A DNA stretch of 64,000 bases from Nematostella vectensis (taxonomy: Eukaryota > Cnidaria > Anthozoa > Actiniaria > Edwardsiidae): positions 4,523,681 to 4,587,680 of the forward strand of contig NC_064040.1 of the NCBI RefSeq assembly GCF_932526225.1. The letters are read 5' to 3'. A program made the position numbers and the translations under genes. The notes under the pieces were generated by a model. That model made no database searches. It saw only the letters and a program-made list of their open reading frames with translations, and was not told the origin of the DNA. Shown piece after piece: positions 45,399-58,500 of the stretch. How positions within the stretch are numbered: position 1 is the first letter of the stretch; every line of letters starts with the position of its first letter.

Positions 45399-47554
45399 CT
45401 ATTGAGAAAACTCATCAAAAGCTCCAAATTCATAAAATAAAGACAACTCGTCATCTAGTACAAATGACTCGGTTTGTTCATTTATCAGACATACTTTGTT
45501 AGAGCTTATTGGGCTGGTATAGTGAAACTGCTTAAAAACAGGACACATCCCTGCATTTCCCAAATCATCTTTATCTTTCCTTGTATGACTAAAGCCACCT
45601 TCTGACAGTTTGATTTTGTCTGTTGTGATTCGCTTCCTTGCTGGTGAAGGAACTGATGATGAGTCTGACTCTTCTTTTTCTGACTCAGATTTCTCTTTAT
45701 TGACTGCCCAGAAGGTATTATTTTCAAACTCCTCCAACCAGTCAAAGCTATTTTCCTTCTCAATACCTCTTTCCTCATTCAAAACATCTTTGTGCAATGC
45801 ATCCTTAGTTTCTAAATCATCTTCCTTAAGAAGATTTTCATCAGTCTTTTCAGTGTGGAATTCAAGGCCTGTAGGATCTGCCTGCTTGCTGTTTTTGCTA
45901 ATATACTCTGAAAACTCCAACACAACCTCACTCAAAAAATCTGTTTCTGTTTCCTGGCTTCCAAAGCACTCTCCCATAAGGCCTGGTTCAGATGAAAAAC
46001 AGGTGTTCTCTTGTGTGTTTGTTTGAGGGATGTTATTACGCAGGGGTTTGTCTAGGCCCAATTCAGATGTAATACCAGAGTTTACTTCTTGTGTCTTTCG
46101 TTGAGTGGTGTTATTAAGCAGGGGGATGTCTATGCCCAGTTCAGATGGTTCAGATGTAATACATGTGTTTTTTTCTTGTGTGTTTGGCAGGGGTTTGTCT
46201 TGAGTTGCTTGTGATTGTGTGTATTGCCGGGGCTCTTGGCTGTCATACAAGCTCATATTGCAGATCTCATCTGCTTCATAGTAGTCACTTAGATCATCAA
46301 AGTAACTACTGCTTATTATAGAGGTCTGGGTGGAAGGTGTTTTCTGTAAATAAGAAAAATGTTACATATGAGCACTTTGTCAATTGTAGGAAGAAACCCA
46401 ATGCTGCACACCCCTACAAATCCCAACTCCTACTGTGATCATTCTTTAACTAAAGGAGGCATAAAACCCAATGTCACCCAATCAGGAGCATTATTTTAAT
46501 TGTAGCTGAGCCATAGAACAGGCTGGTAAAGGGGGGTGTGGATCACGTTTCACGGACCGGGCAAAATGGCTTTTCACGTTTCACAGACCGAAAAATGGCC
46601 TTTTTTTAAATCATGTTTCACGGACGTCCAAATGGACAGTTTCACGTTTCTCGTAGGGTGAAAAATGGCCAAATCTTGTTTCACGAAAATACCCTTCACT
46701 TTAACGCCACAATGTTGCCCTGTGATGCCTGACTAAAAACGCCTGCGAGGGAGGCTACACATACCTACCTTTCTGCCCCACCCACCCATCTGTTGGCCAC
46801 CCAAAAGTTAGGTACTTTCTTATTGAATAATTGCCAGATACCATCCTTTTCCCATATCATGACTATGACTATTCACCCTCTTCAGCAATCCCTGGGTATG
46901 CGCCTCCAACTAATCAACTTACGCCAGTGTCTGATCCCACTGATGCTTGCGATATAGCCTCTGGCACAGCCTGTAAAATAGTAATTTATAAACTGTCAAA
47001 ACTAACTTACAAATGAGAGTTTATGAATGAGAAATGTGAATGAGATGAAAAAATAATATAAAATTTATACTGTATTTTTTTTAAACATTTCAAATTCACT
47101 ACCTGTTGTTCACCTTCTGAAGCCTCCTGGCTAATACCAAACTTCTGTTTGGCCAAACACCATAGCTTGGTATTCAACTTTTCCTCAATCCTGTCTACTC
47201 TTGTTTCCTGGTAATTGTAAAACGGCTTACAAAACAACTATAGAATAAAATTTTTGGATGTTTTTTTATTGTTTTAGAAGGTATTTAAATTACCTGTATA
47301 ATTTCTAAGCACCTCTGTTGAAATTCCTTGTTTTTGCTGTGTGATACAATCGAGGCGAGCGCCATCGAGATGGCAGGGACTGCTCTTTTAACCTAAGAAA
47401 CGAAGACAAACTCTGGTATAACTTTAACCAAAATGTCACTCTATTGACTGGAAATATGAATTATACTTACATTTTAATCTTCGTCCTTTATTTATATAAC
47501 TTTTACCTTATTTTCCCGAGAAATCTGCGGTTTTCTGGTCGATAAAATTTCCAT
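45399..47554 (-). CDS. Unrecognised acidic, Ser/Gln-rich protein, 424 residues, 5 exons
   Basis: Exons on the minus strand: 47554-47507, 47392-47294, 47237-47103, 46970-46923, 46343-45399; all are in phase 0 and joined by plausible sites. Residues 1-94 look helical and basic (VKRAVPAISMALASIVSHSK, then RVDRIEEKLNTKLWCLAKQK). The last exon, 314 residues, is acidic and disordered, with two or three loose copies of a motif SELGIDIPLLNNT/SELGLDKPLRNN and conserved-looking aromatic stretches: SSSYFDDLSDYYEADE, ENSFDWLEEFENNTFW and, at the C-terminus, ESFVLDDELSLFYEFGAFDE. I do not recognise a family. A rapidly evolving nuclear, DNA-repair or meiotic factor would look like this, but that is a guess. 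Confidence 0.62.
46530..46695. repeat. Imperfect repeats of TTTCACGGAC...AAATGGC in intron 4 of the unrecognised gene
   Basis: Four or five degenerate copies of ACGTTTCACGGACCG followed by AAAATGGCC at irregular 30-45 bp spacing. A 29-bp end of the TAGCCTCCCTCGCAG element follows at 46728-46756. Confidence 0.65.
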
Positions 47555-49559
47555 TTCAGAGTTGTTGAATTTTTAGTTTACTTTACTTTACAGACATGCC
47601 TGCTGCTTCTGGGAGGGTAATATTTTTTTTTTCACGGTTAGCATTCAGACAACCAACAAAAAACTACGATGAAACCCCCAAAAGATGCAAAAAACAAAAT
47701 GAAAAAAAAAGACCTTGTTTGCTTGTTGTTGATTTTTTTTTTTTGCACCCGCTCGCGACCATACCATATTTGGCAGTGGCGCGAAATCTGCTAAATCATA
47801 AAATTGGTTCTAATTAAAATAAATCAAAGACAACGACAAAAACTTATAAATACATACTTGAAACTCAACAGGAACGTATCGGTCGCTCTGTGTAACCAAA
47901 AAATATTTCATTCCTGGAATAGGAACGGAAGGAATCTGTAACTGGCCGAAAAAAGCAAAGAACAGGGGTGAGCAAGGAGTATGGAATTTGTAACTGACAA
48001 ACAATGAAAAAAAAGGGATCCCCCTCCCGTTTAGGGCTGCCAGAAAGCCATATGTAACAAAAAAAAATTACCCCCTTCCCCCTTTGTCACTCAACGAAAC
48101 CTCTCTCCGCCCCTGATTCCTTGCTCCCCTTTTTGCTCACCTCCGTTCTCAGTTTTCGGTGAAGTCCGTATTCCTTCCTATCCCTTGTTCCTCTTTGCCC
48201 ATCCCTTTTCATTTCTCCGTTGTTCTAGTCAAGGCTTTATTCCTTGCTCTCCCCCGTCCTCAGTTTTCGGTCAAGTCCGTATTCCCTGTCGACCTCGCTC
48301 ACCCTTTGCCCATTCCTTATCGGTTATCTTAATTTGTATTTATCTGGGCGTACGAAGTTGCAGTCAAAGCATTCAGAAGCTGAATGAGGGCGTGGTCCCT
48401 CATCCCCGTGAAGATTTCATAGCTCCCGCTTTTGGGTTTTTTAATTGGCGTCAATGCGTCAGACTTTTGAGAATATTACACGATCCTCTGTCATCCTCGA
48501 TCTGAAATAGGACTTCAGTCGTCGCGTGGCACTGAACGACATAACAATATGTTTGGAAATCATCTGTAGACTACCATGATTAAGAAAATTATAGTTATTC
48601 TCCTCCTCATATATATAAAACTACGTGCATAAAAATGAATGAATAAACTTGATTTTTTCCCCTCGTTATGGCTTATGCAAGATCGCCATTTTTTTTTTTT
48701 TTTTTTTTTTTTTTGCAGTCCAGTGACCGCAGGCCTATAGGCTGCGTACGCCCCAGTTTATCAAATACTCTAAATATTCTGAAGGAATAAAGTGAGGCAC
48801 CGAACACAGGCTCACTACCATTTTAACCCGGGTGCACCAAAAAAATAAAAAATGTTTGCTACCCTTTCTCATCGGAGAAAGAGTAAAACAAAAAAGCCAG
48901 CCCCGTTTCTATTCCAGGCTTTCTATTCAAGTTAAAATGAGCCGTTCATTCTTCTATAAACAAAATCTTAATAATAATCGTACTTGCTTGTTGTGTCTCC
49001 AATGTAGTCCGAATGGGATAAGCTTGGGCGAGTTACCCTGTTTGAGGGGAGGGGGGGGGGGGCTTAGAGTCAAAACGTAAAAACGTAGCCTGATCACACA
49101 CTATGGGCTTGGGGTACATATGAAGGCGTGTGTGCATCGGACTACATCTTTCTCGAAATGACTTATATTGATCCCAGAAAAATCTTCCATTCCAAAGTTT
49201 CCACGAAAGGAATTGGATATTCCCAGAAGGGGGAGCATTTGATATTAGGGTTAAAAAACCCGCACTAGAGTTTATTTTGGCCGCTTCCAGGTGTGGTAAG
49301 GAAAGGAAAGTGACAATATATGTGTGTACTACAAGTACTGTCAATAATTTTCCGTATATGCAGGCAAAAAAGGGTGTACATTGAGACAGCAAGAATAAAG
49401 GGTGCATAAGATGGGAGGGGGGCGGAGTGTGTTGATCGTGTGCGGGAGTGTCTGACTCCTTGTGTATGGGAGGGAGGGGTGGTAGAGTGGGTCATAGAAG
49501 TGATGACTCATACCCCAAGAAAATATTCCATCCCCAATAACAACCAAAAATGCAGATAT
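47555..49559. other. Intergenic region, repeat-rich
   Basis: Contains an AGAAAGCCATATGTAACAAA family copy at 48016-48115, a roughly 108-bp direct repeat around 48145 and 48255 (CAGTTTTCGGTGAAGTCCG and CAGTTTTCGGTCAAGTCCG), a T-run at 48688-48715 and a G-run near 49050. No convincing exon. Confidence 0.45.
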
Positions 49560-51447
49560 TTAAGGGTTCAGCTGCCATTTATTCACATGAAATAAATTAG
49601 ATGGCACTGTTAAAATATGGTGCTCAAAACGATAGCATAGTTAAAAATAAGACATTCCAATTCACAGCATATTCTACAGGCTATTGTACAGCTTTCACTT
49701 TTGCATTACCTTACAAAAGTGTTTTTTTCTACTAGCTTGATAATGTTATCCATGTTAGTTCTGTTAAGTTATTTTATAATAATACCCATGTCCATCATTA
49801 AGGACAGACAATTTATCTAGTACAGGTATAGATATACGCATTTTGGATCATTTGCAGAAGATCTCCTTGTATAGGATATAACAGACATGGAATATGAATA
49901 TCCACCAATGAGAGTATTGTATGACAGGGTATAAGAATGCTTAGTAGCCTAAGTAAGGCTTCCCAGGACAGACATAAACAGCTAATAGTTTCAAACCATT
50001 GATTTGTCTATGCACATTACAGACTATAATGTAGATATAGTTTATGTACAGTAATTCATACCAGTATCAATGAAATAGAAATAAAAAAAATGTGTACAAG
50101 TTTAACAAAACAATAATTAAATAAAAAATATCAATATAGTATAATTATAGATTAACGCTATGACTTTTATATGTTTAAAGTGCAGTTTGTATGGTGATTG
50201 CATTAGGGGAGCTCAATAATTGAGAATTCTATAAAAATAGCATTGATTTCATTGAATGCTTTATAATCTTGGCAACACATTTTACTGTAGCCATGGCTCC
50301 TACCTATGATTGGATAAAACCAGTTCTTATTAGGATTTTAATTAAAATGTTATTCACTGAGAAATAAGTATATTTCTTTCCTCAATATACATCTAATTTG
50401 CTAATAGTCTGTGTTGATAATATAGATATGAATTTTACATAGTAGCTCAGCATAGAACTATTATCAACAAATGCCTTTTCTAGCATGTCTCAATGCCAAA
50501 TGGCAATGAACTTAATACAAGGTCACATTAAGATTATTGCAAAAAAAAAGAAACAAATCCGTTTTTACTATATACCACAGTCCAAACAGCTGCAGTGGCT
50601 AACAAAAATATCTCCTATCACTCACTTAAGAAAGTTAGAAGAAATGACACTTCCATTCTCTTTTTCCATATCTTATCAGTGGCCATCTAACGATTATAAA
50701 TATCTCAATATACACAAGGAAAACTAAATACTTTACATCCTACTACCTTCAATACATTAGATGGTTAAAATGGACCCCACATGAAAATGCTCACATATGG
50801 GTGGGTAATGTATCAATTTTTAAAAGCTTTTCGGCAACTTCTTTAAAAGCTAAACACAAAATTGGTTTGTTATTGGTAGCAAATCAAGGAATAAATAATA
50901 AGGCATATGCTAGAAGGTTGGTGCATGTTATCCATGTTTATCCCATTTAATGGATTAATTGAGAAGTTAGCAACCAAGGACACACAACCCTTTACTGGTG
51001 ACAGGCATATTCCCAATTAGAGAGAATTCTCACATTTATGCCACCGTTTAGCCCACTTATTATTATTAGTGGCCACTCTGCTATAATTATACACCCTCAC
51101 AAAAGAGCTTATTCTATCATTAGTATATCAGGATATATATATTATTCAAGTCTTTGTCTGATTTGAGTTCACTCATCAGAATGTATATATACTCAGAATG
51201 ATGGGTAAAAAGCCATGAGCTACCAATAAACATACATTGAAAAACATGGCAAAAAAGATACTAAAATACTCTGACAATTTCAATCTTCCTTATTGCCATC
51301 AGATCCATATTTTTTTCACTAGAGAAAATATGATAGAGAATGAGAATGAATTGTTATAAAGTTTTGGTTAAAAGATTAAAAATAAATCACTCACAATGTA
51401 TCGTATGTTGTGGAATTATGGGAGAGGACTATTGGGAAGATTGCATG
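49560..51447 (-). other. Probable 3' UTR of ARID4
   Basis: 1.9 kb of AT-rich DNA directly after the ARID4 stop codon. On the minus strand an AATAAA is at 49583-49578, where the AT-rich block ends. Inferred from composition and the hexamer. Confidence 0.45.
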
Positions 51448-52539
51448 CTATCTACACTCGACTTGAGGAGGAGTAGGTGATACACAGCTAGATGACTTGT
51501 GATTGCTTTCTTGTAAGGCAGAATCCGCTTCATGTTCTGATAAGAAACATGGGGAATTTCAGTTTGCGAACAGACAGGCAGACAGAAACAGTACATCATA
51601 TAGGAGATGATTTTTACCTTCTCTCTTTTTCTTTAATCTTTTCCTTCTGCGGTCAATGGTGGCAACCTCAGCTTTTAATGATCCATAAAGTTTTCTCATC
51701 TCCTTTATTTTCTCTTGTAAAAGTCGTATTCTCTCTGAGCTATCTTTGTTTGCTTTTATCATAACTGCAATTAAAATTTAGCAACTCTTAGTAACAGCAT
51801 TTGGTTCTTGTCCTTTACAACTGCAATTAAATTCTACTATAGACATTGAATGGTTCTTGTCTTGTCGCACTAATGGTTCTGAATAATTTCCAAGCAGGAA
51901 TCTCTTGTCAAGTGCTGGTAGCCAATGCAATTAGCAATTTAAGGTAAAATTACACAATATTTTACTCTTGCAAATGCTTATAACATTAATTGTCAGTACT
52001 TAAGAAGGAAGTTTTGCTCTGAGAAAAATGTAATAGCTGTACATAGAAAGAAAGGAAGTGTTGTTTTTGTGAATACATGGTTGTTGAGAGGAACTCAAAA
52101 TTGTCCAATGAAAATTGGTAAATAAATACTGAAAAATGACAACATTAAATAAATAGGGAATGGCCCAATTGTTTGAGAAACTGTGCTCTCAGTGTAACAA
52201 AAGGCATCAGGTACTGACCTAGCTCAGCATCAAAATTGATTCTCGGTCGAGAGGGTGAGGGTCTGGAGGCAGGAGAGTTGGCTATTCCTGGACTAGCTGG
52301 GATGTCGCTACCAGTGCTGTCATTCCCAGAATGGTGCCTCTGCTTTTTCTTTTCTCTTCTCCTTCTGTGCCGCCTGTGTTTGTCGTCAGAATTTTTCTTG
52401 TCTGATTTGCTATCATGTCTGGGTCTGCTAGTGTGCTTTTCTGGTTTCTCTTTAGTAGACTCGCATTCATCTTTACTGCTGGATGTGCTACCTGTTAGAT
52501 AAATGTAATAAAATTGCTTTGGCATTTTGAATTATTATC

Positions 52540-52594
<55 letters not shown>

Positions 52595-55500
52595 GTAATA
52601 GTAATAGTAATAGTAATAGTAATAGTAATAGTAATAGTAATAGTAATAGTAATAGTAATAGTAATAGTAATAATAATAATAACAATAATAATAATAATAT
52701 ATGTATTTATAAAGAGCTTAAACAATATATGTACACTACATATTCTAAAGAGCTAAAACAGAGCAAAAACTAAATATAAAAATGAATTATTGTGTGTAAA
52801 CTAGGAATGACAGGTTCCAGGCCAGTATGATTGATATTTCCAAAGTTTGACATTTCCTAGGATGATTGAACAATCAAGGTATAAGATATTTTTCTGTAGG
52901 GCAATATGCCATTCTGTAATGCTGTAATTCCAGGGGTCAAATGGGAATGTCAGACTACCAATAAGCCAATCACTGCATGCGCACAGTCGTTGCCATATAC
53001 CGTAATGATAGATTGAGATATCCCTAGAACCAAGACGAATCTACACAAAATCACATACCATTTGGACTGGACGACTGAGAGTTGTCCTTCTGATTATTCT
53101 CAGACTCAGACTTGTTCTCTTCCACTCCTTCCTGTGGCTGTTGCTCTTCGATGCGGCCATTCATACTGCAGAACTTGTCAGCATCAGCACTGGTGCTCCC
53201 TTCAGAGTGTGGCGCAGCTGCTGGAGTCTCACTTGGAACATTTTCACCTAATAACTTCTCAATCTTAATATCCTCCAAGTCCTTCTCCTCTTCAACCTTG
53301 ACTTTCTTGACAGGAGGAGCATCAGGGTCATCTTCTTGCAAAGAGTAGTCTGAGTTCATGGATGCCGGGGAGCTCAGGCTTCTAATCAAACCATTCAGTA
53401 CTCGCCTGCTTTTCTTTCTACCTCCCTGTTCCTTTGGCTTTTCTGGTTCCTTTTTCTCATGCTCGTTATCATTACTTGTCGGTTCTTGGGGATCAGGAAC
53501 AATCACCTCCTTGTCCTCTTTCTTGGAGCAAGTTAGAGGGGCATCTTCCTTCTCAAATGCTTGGTCAAAACTCTTCACAACATTTTCCTCTAGTGAAGGC
53601 TTCTTGTCAGGAATGGGAACTAGGGGCTTGACCTCTTCAGCTTTGTCACAATCTTAAATAAAAATCACAAAAAAACTATTACTTACTGTGTACATTAACA
53701 ACTTTAGGGTTGTTACATAATTATACAAGAATGTACTGCATTTGTAGGTACTGTATATCAAGTTTAAAAAATAAGAGACATTTATTCAGAAACTCATCTG
53801 AAAGGATCTTGTCCAGATCATATGTATCAAATTAAACTAATAACAAAAATACTGTCTTTTACAGTACAAAAATATTACAAATATTTTCATGAAAATAGCT
53901 TTGTGTGATTGTGGCTTGAACAACATGTTTTGCTGTCCTATGATCCTTTTAGAATCATCTTTTTCTTCCACTGAATATCCATGATATGTCTCTCTAAATG
54001 TTTTTGCAATCTGTGTACATGAGTTTCGATCCATGCTGTCACGAATGTACACAGATTGGTGCAGATGTAAGAGGTAGTGCAAGGAAACAGGCATTTTTTG
54101 CAAGCAACTTTTAGCTTTAGTATAACTTACCAGTTGGCTCTGGAGTCACTGATTTTTGCTGTCTTTTTGTCGGTGGACTACGCCCAGATGAAAGGGCATC
54201 ACCTTAAAAAGCACATTAAAACTTTGTTGTTAGGTAAAATACATTTCTGTTTTAGTCTTACATGTATCTTTATCATAAGGATGTAATAAAGTATTTTTGA
54301 GTTTTCAAAAGGGCATTTAAATATTAAATACCATTATTTATTTATAAGCTTATCCTGAACAATTATATTTATTCATACCAATATGTTATCATGCCATCAC
54401 TTTTACCTTCAGATGTTCCATTAGCTGACTCTGGCAAAGAGTTCCTCTCAGAGCGTGTGCGCCGTGACACTGTTCCAGGGGAAGCGGCCGAAGTCACCGA
54501 GGGTGATGCAGATCTTGTAGGTGCTTTATTCCCATTGGTGGGTGCATTTTTGCCATTAGAAGCCTTGCCGGCGCCACTGTTGGGAGGAATCAGCTTCCCC
54601 TTCTTGTGCATCGCTTTCTGAAGATTTCTACCCATTGGCTTTGGTGGGAATTTTGGTCTTGCTACCTCAATCCCTCTTACCATAAAGGTTCCCTTTTTTC
54701 TGGATTGGCATGTGCTCTTGCCGACAACACGATCTGGGCTTATCCACTCATCGTATCTAAAGGTATTAGGGTTACAAAATCCCCAGTTATCTTTTGCATG
54801 GTTGTAAAATATCAGAATGGGTGAGGGATGTTGGCAAAGAGAACACAGAAATGGGCCAATTAAGAGGAAAGTTTACCCTGCCCTAGCCACAACAGCACAT
54901 TTTGAACCCTGTCCTGGCCACACTCTTAGCACCCTGTCCTGGCCACACACGTAGCATCCTGTCCTGGCCACACTCTCAGCACCCTGTCCTGGCCACACTC
55001 TTAGCACCCTGTCCTAGGCACACTCTTAGCACCCTGTCCTGGCAACACTCATAGCACCCTGTCCTGGCAACACTCATAGCACCCTGTCCAAGCCACACTC
55101 TTAGCACACTGTCCTGGCCACACTCTTAGCACCCTGTCCTAGCCACACTCGTAGCACCCTGTCCTAGCCACACTCTTAGCACCCTGTCCTAGCCGCACTC
55201 TTAGCACCCTGTCCAGGCCACACTCTTAGCACCCTGTCCAGGCCACACACGTAGCACCCTGTCCTGGCCACACCCTTAGCACCCTGTCCTGGCCACACTC
55301 TTAGCACCCTGTCCTGGCCACACTCTTAGCACCATGTCCTAGCAACACTCTTAGCACTCTGTCCTGGCCACACTCTTAGCACCCTGTCCTAGCCGCACTC
55401 TTAGCACCCTGTACTGGCCACGTTCTAAGCACCCTGTCCTAGCCACAATCATAACACCCTGTCCTGGCCACACTCTTAGCACCCTGTCCTAGCCGCACTC

Positions 55501-58500
55501 TTAGCACCCTGTACTGGCCGCACTCTTAGCACCCTGTACTGGCCACACTCTTAGCACCCTGTCCTGGCCACACTCTTAGCACCCTGTCCTAGCCACACCC
55601 TTAGCACCATGTCCTAGAACACTTGTAGCACCCTGTCCAAGCCACACTCTTAGCACCATGTCCTAGCTGCACTCTTAGCACCCTGTACTGGCCACACTCT
55701 TAGCACCCTGTCCTAGCCACACCTTTAGCATCCAGTCCTAGGCACACTCTTAGCACCCTGTCCTAGGCACACTCTTAGCACCCTGTCCTGGCCACACTCT
55801 TAGCACCATGTCCTAGCAACACTCTTAGCACCATGTCCTAGCAACACTCTTAGCATCCTGTCGTAGCACAAACAGTAACTTAAAGAATTGATGTGACACT
55901 ATTGTTTAAAAAATAAACAACACATTGACAAACCTGTTATTCCATCCAGCATAATGAATCAGAAAAAGAATACCCTCCTCTGCATTCTCATCAATTGTTG
56001 TAATCTGTTGACGGAGTAATTGATTATTAGTTCTGAAACCAATGTCCTTCTGTTGAGATATCATGAGTGTTATGACTAGTAAAATGACAGACAAGCTATA
56101 GAATAACTAGGTGGTCTGCATAAGGGTGTTGAAAAATGGGAAACAGATGAACGTGAGGTTGAGATGGTATATGTTAAATGCCTCTTCTAAAATTATTTTG
56201 CTCAGACATAGGGCAAATACTCGAAATCTCAGGGAAACTACTAAGAGGTGTAAGAAATTAAGGAGGACAATCAGATAAATACTTTATTTGCCAAGAAGAC
56301 TCCCTAGTTTTACAATCCACAAACAAGTATATGCGGTGGACTAGCCACGTAAGCTAAGGACTAACTTGTCCATGTAAGCCTAGTGACTTACCTTGGCCTC
56401 GTAGATAAGCTGATTGCGTCCACGCCCGTATTTGACTTGGATCTTGTCACCCACATTATAATCCTTTGGATCCTCAGGGCAGTAATCAGACCTGGACTCA
56501 CTGATGTCAGACAGGCTGCCAGGACTGTTCACCACATCCACCGCAAGCTCAGACTCAGGTGACGTCACTTCATCATCAATATCCACCTCTGAGTCTATGC
56601 TTTCATCATGATGAGAGCTAGACTCATCCTCTCCTCTCCTCCTTGAAGCGTCTCTCTTGTCAACTGAGAGGTCATCGCTGCTGTCTGGTGTTGGGGGCTG
56701 GTTGGGAGTGGAAGGTTTACTATTAGGTTTTCCCTTGTTATTAGGTGTGGTAGCTCGCTTGCTGGGCGTGGCCTTACTAGGGGTGGGGACTCTGGAGGGT
56801 TTACCAGTAGGAGAGCTCCTATCAGGAAGAATCAACTTGTCTGGTTTCTTTGGCCCTGCAGGTTTACTCTCTGGCATTGAAACTGGTTTTACTCGTTTAT
56901 CTGGCTTGTCAGGAGTGGCAGGTTTATCTGGCTTGCTGTTTTTCATGGACCGGTCCAGCCTAGTCCGTGAGGAACTTCTTTCCCTTGGATGAGGGGCCTC
57001 TGTTTTCTCATCTTCCGTGGGTTTGCCTCGCATGCTTGTGTTTCTTTCACGGGTGGAACTATCAACGTTATCCTCGTCTGGCTCTTGATTGGGTTTTCCA
57101 AGTTGGTGTTCTTCATATGGTTGTAAGTACCTTAGAATAAAACATTCAAAGTTTATGATTTCTCAGGTGAAGGTGAGAAACTCTTTTGTGTTTGTTTACG
57201 TTTGAAAATACAATGGTCTAAACAAACATACTTGAATTAAAGCTGCTGCTATATTGACAATATTTGATTACAAGTACAAGGGAAGTGTAACAGTGGCACG
57301 CTTGGCCTGAGCCTGGACTCAGTAAAATCACTGATTACTCACTTTTTATAAGCCATTTTAATGTGATGAGACGCACTAGGAGGCATAATAGCAATTCCCA
57401 TCTTGGAGTAGAGATTTCTCCATTGTTGTTGATTGGTGACCTCTTCCATTCCACCAAATTCCTGCACCAGCACATAGAGTTTGTACAAGTCCAGATCCTG
57501 GTTACCCAGCACTGGAGGACGAGTGATTGGGGTTCCTATTTTAGAAAGATAGCATGCTTTAGTCCAGTATATATTGGCAATAGTTTTCCCAGGCTTAGAT
57601 TCTGTGTATAGCCTGAAAATAACCTACCTGTAGGCCTTGATAGTTTTTCTGGCACGAAAACACCAAAAACACAGAGTTCTTATAACCTGGCCGCCATCTT
57701 GGTTAATGAGCTCTGCAGGGGGAGGAGGAGGAAAAATGTGCGGGGCAGGGGGAGGGGGAGAGGGGGAAAAGAACGCCTACAGGATGTTTCAACACGTGAC
57801 GGAAAATTGACAGCTAAATAACATGTGACATAATCATTGTTGATTATTAATCAGATTTGATTCTTGAATTCAAAACAAAACAAACTCGCGTAGATAGAGC
57901 TAAAATCTTAGCGCTGCGCAAAGGTAATAATGCAACATGTAGCTAGTCGCCCTAAAAGGTAAAAATAGCACCTAAGACTGTTGAATTACTTGCAAACGAC
58001 CTTTGCTAGGCCAACAAGGGAAAACTTATACAGAGTCTTCAAGAACACAAGAATATTACGACAAGAAATTCCTTGCCGGGAGTTGTGTGAGGAATTGAGG
58101 TTTTATGTGCCTGGTGCAACAAATGCAACGAAGCTGTCTGTAAGCCATGCGGAAGGATTCTTAGAAGAACACATACGTTTAATTTTAAATTAAAAGTCGC
58201 ACTTACAAACAAGAATAGAGATAACGAACCGTAGCCGAACAGCGGTTCCTAAATCTTCAAAAATCCCACTAGTCAACTCTGCTGCAGAATCTAAGTGGGC
58301 ATATTACAAGAACAGCAGAGTTTGTGCTATGTTTTTTTTTTGAGAGGCAATGTCAGAAACGGTAAAAATGATGCTTTTACCGAACCATGTCGGCAACACA
58401 GCCATCACATCTTTAGCTTCTAACAAGGCTTTCACAGCTGCCTCCTGTTTTTGCCTTTAAATAACGGATTTGTCTTTCCAATGAAGAAAATTTAGAGCTT

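Noticed and set aside
47596-47817. Possible divergent first exon (MPAASGR then GTAATA)
   Set aside because: Only seven codons and no downstream exon found.
47810-48004. Exon-like minus-strand stretch with acceptor and donor (IPSVPIPGMKYFLVTQSDRY)
   Set aside because: The sequence relates to neighbouring direct repeats (CGGTCAAGTCCGTATTCC type) and fits no adjacent gene's phase; too weak.
49033-49547. Minus-strand ORFs of 68-124 codons
   Set aside because: No recognisable protein; they include a G/C homopolymer and lie beyond the likely ARID4 poly(A) site.
52488-52756. Poly-Leu and poly-Ile ORFs
   Set aside because: TAA/TAATAG microsatellite in an ARID4 intron.
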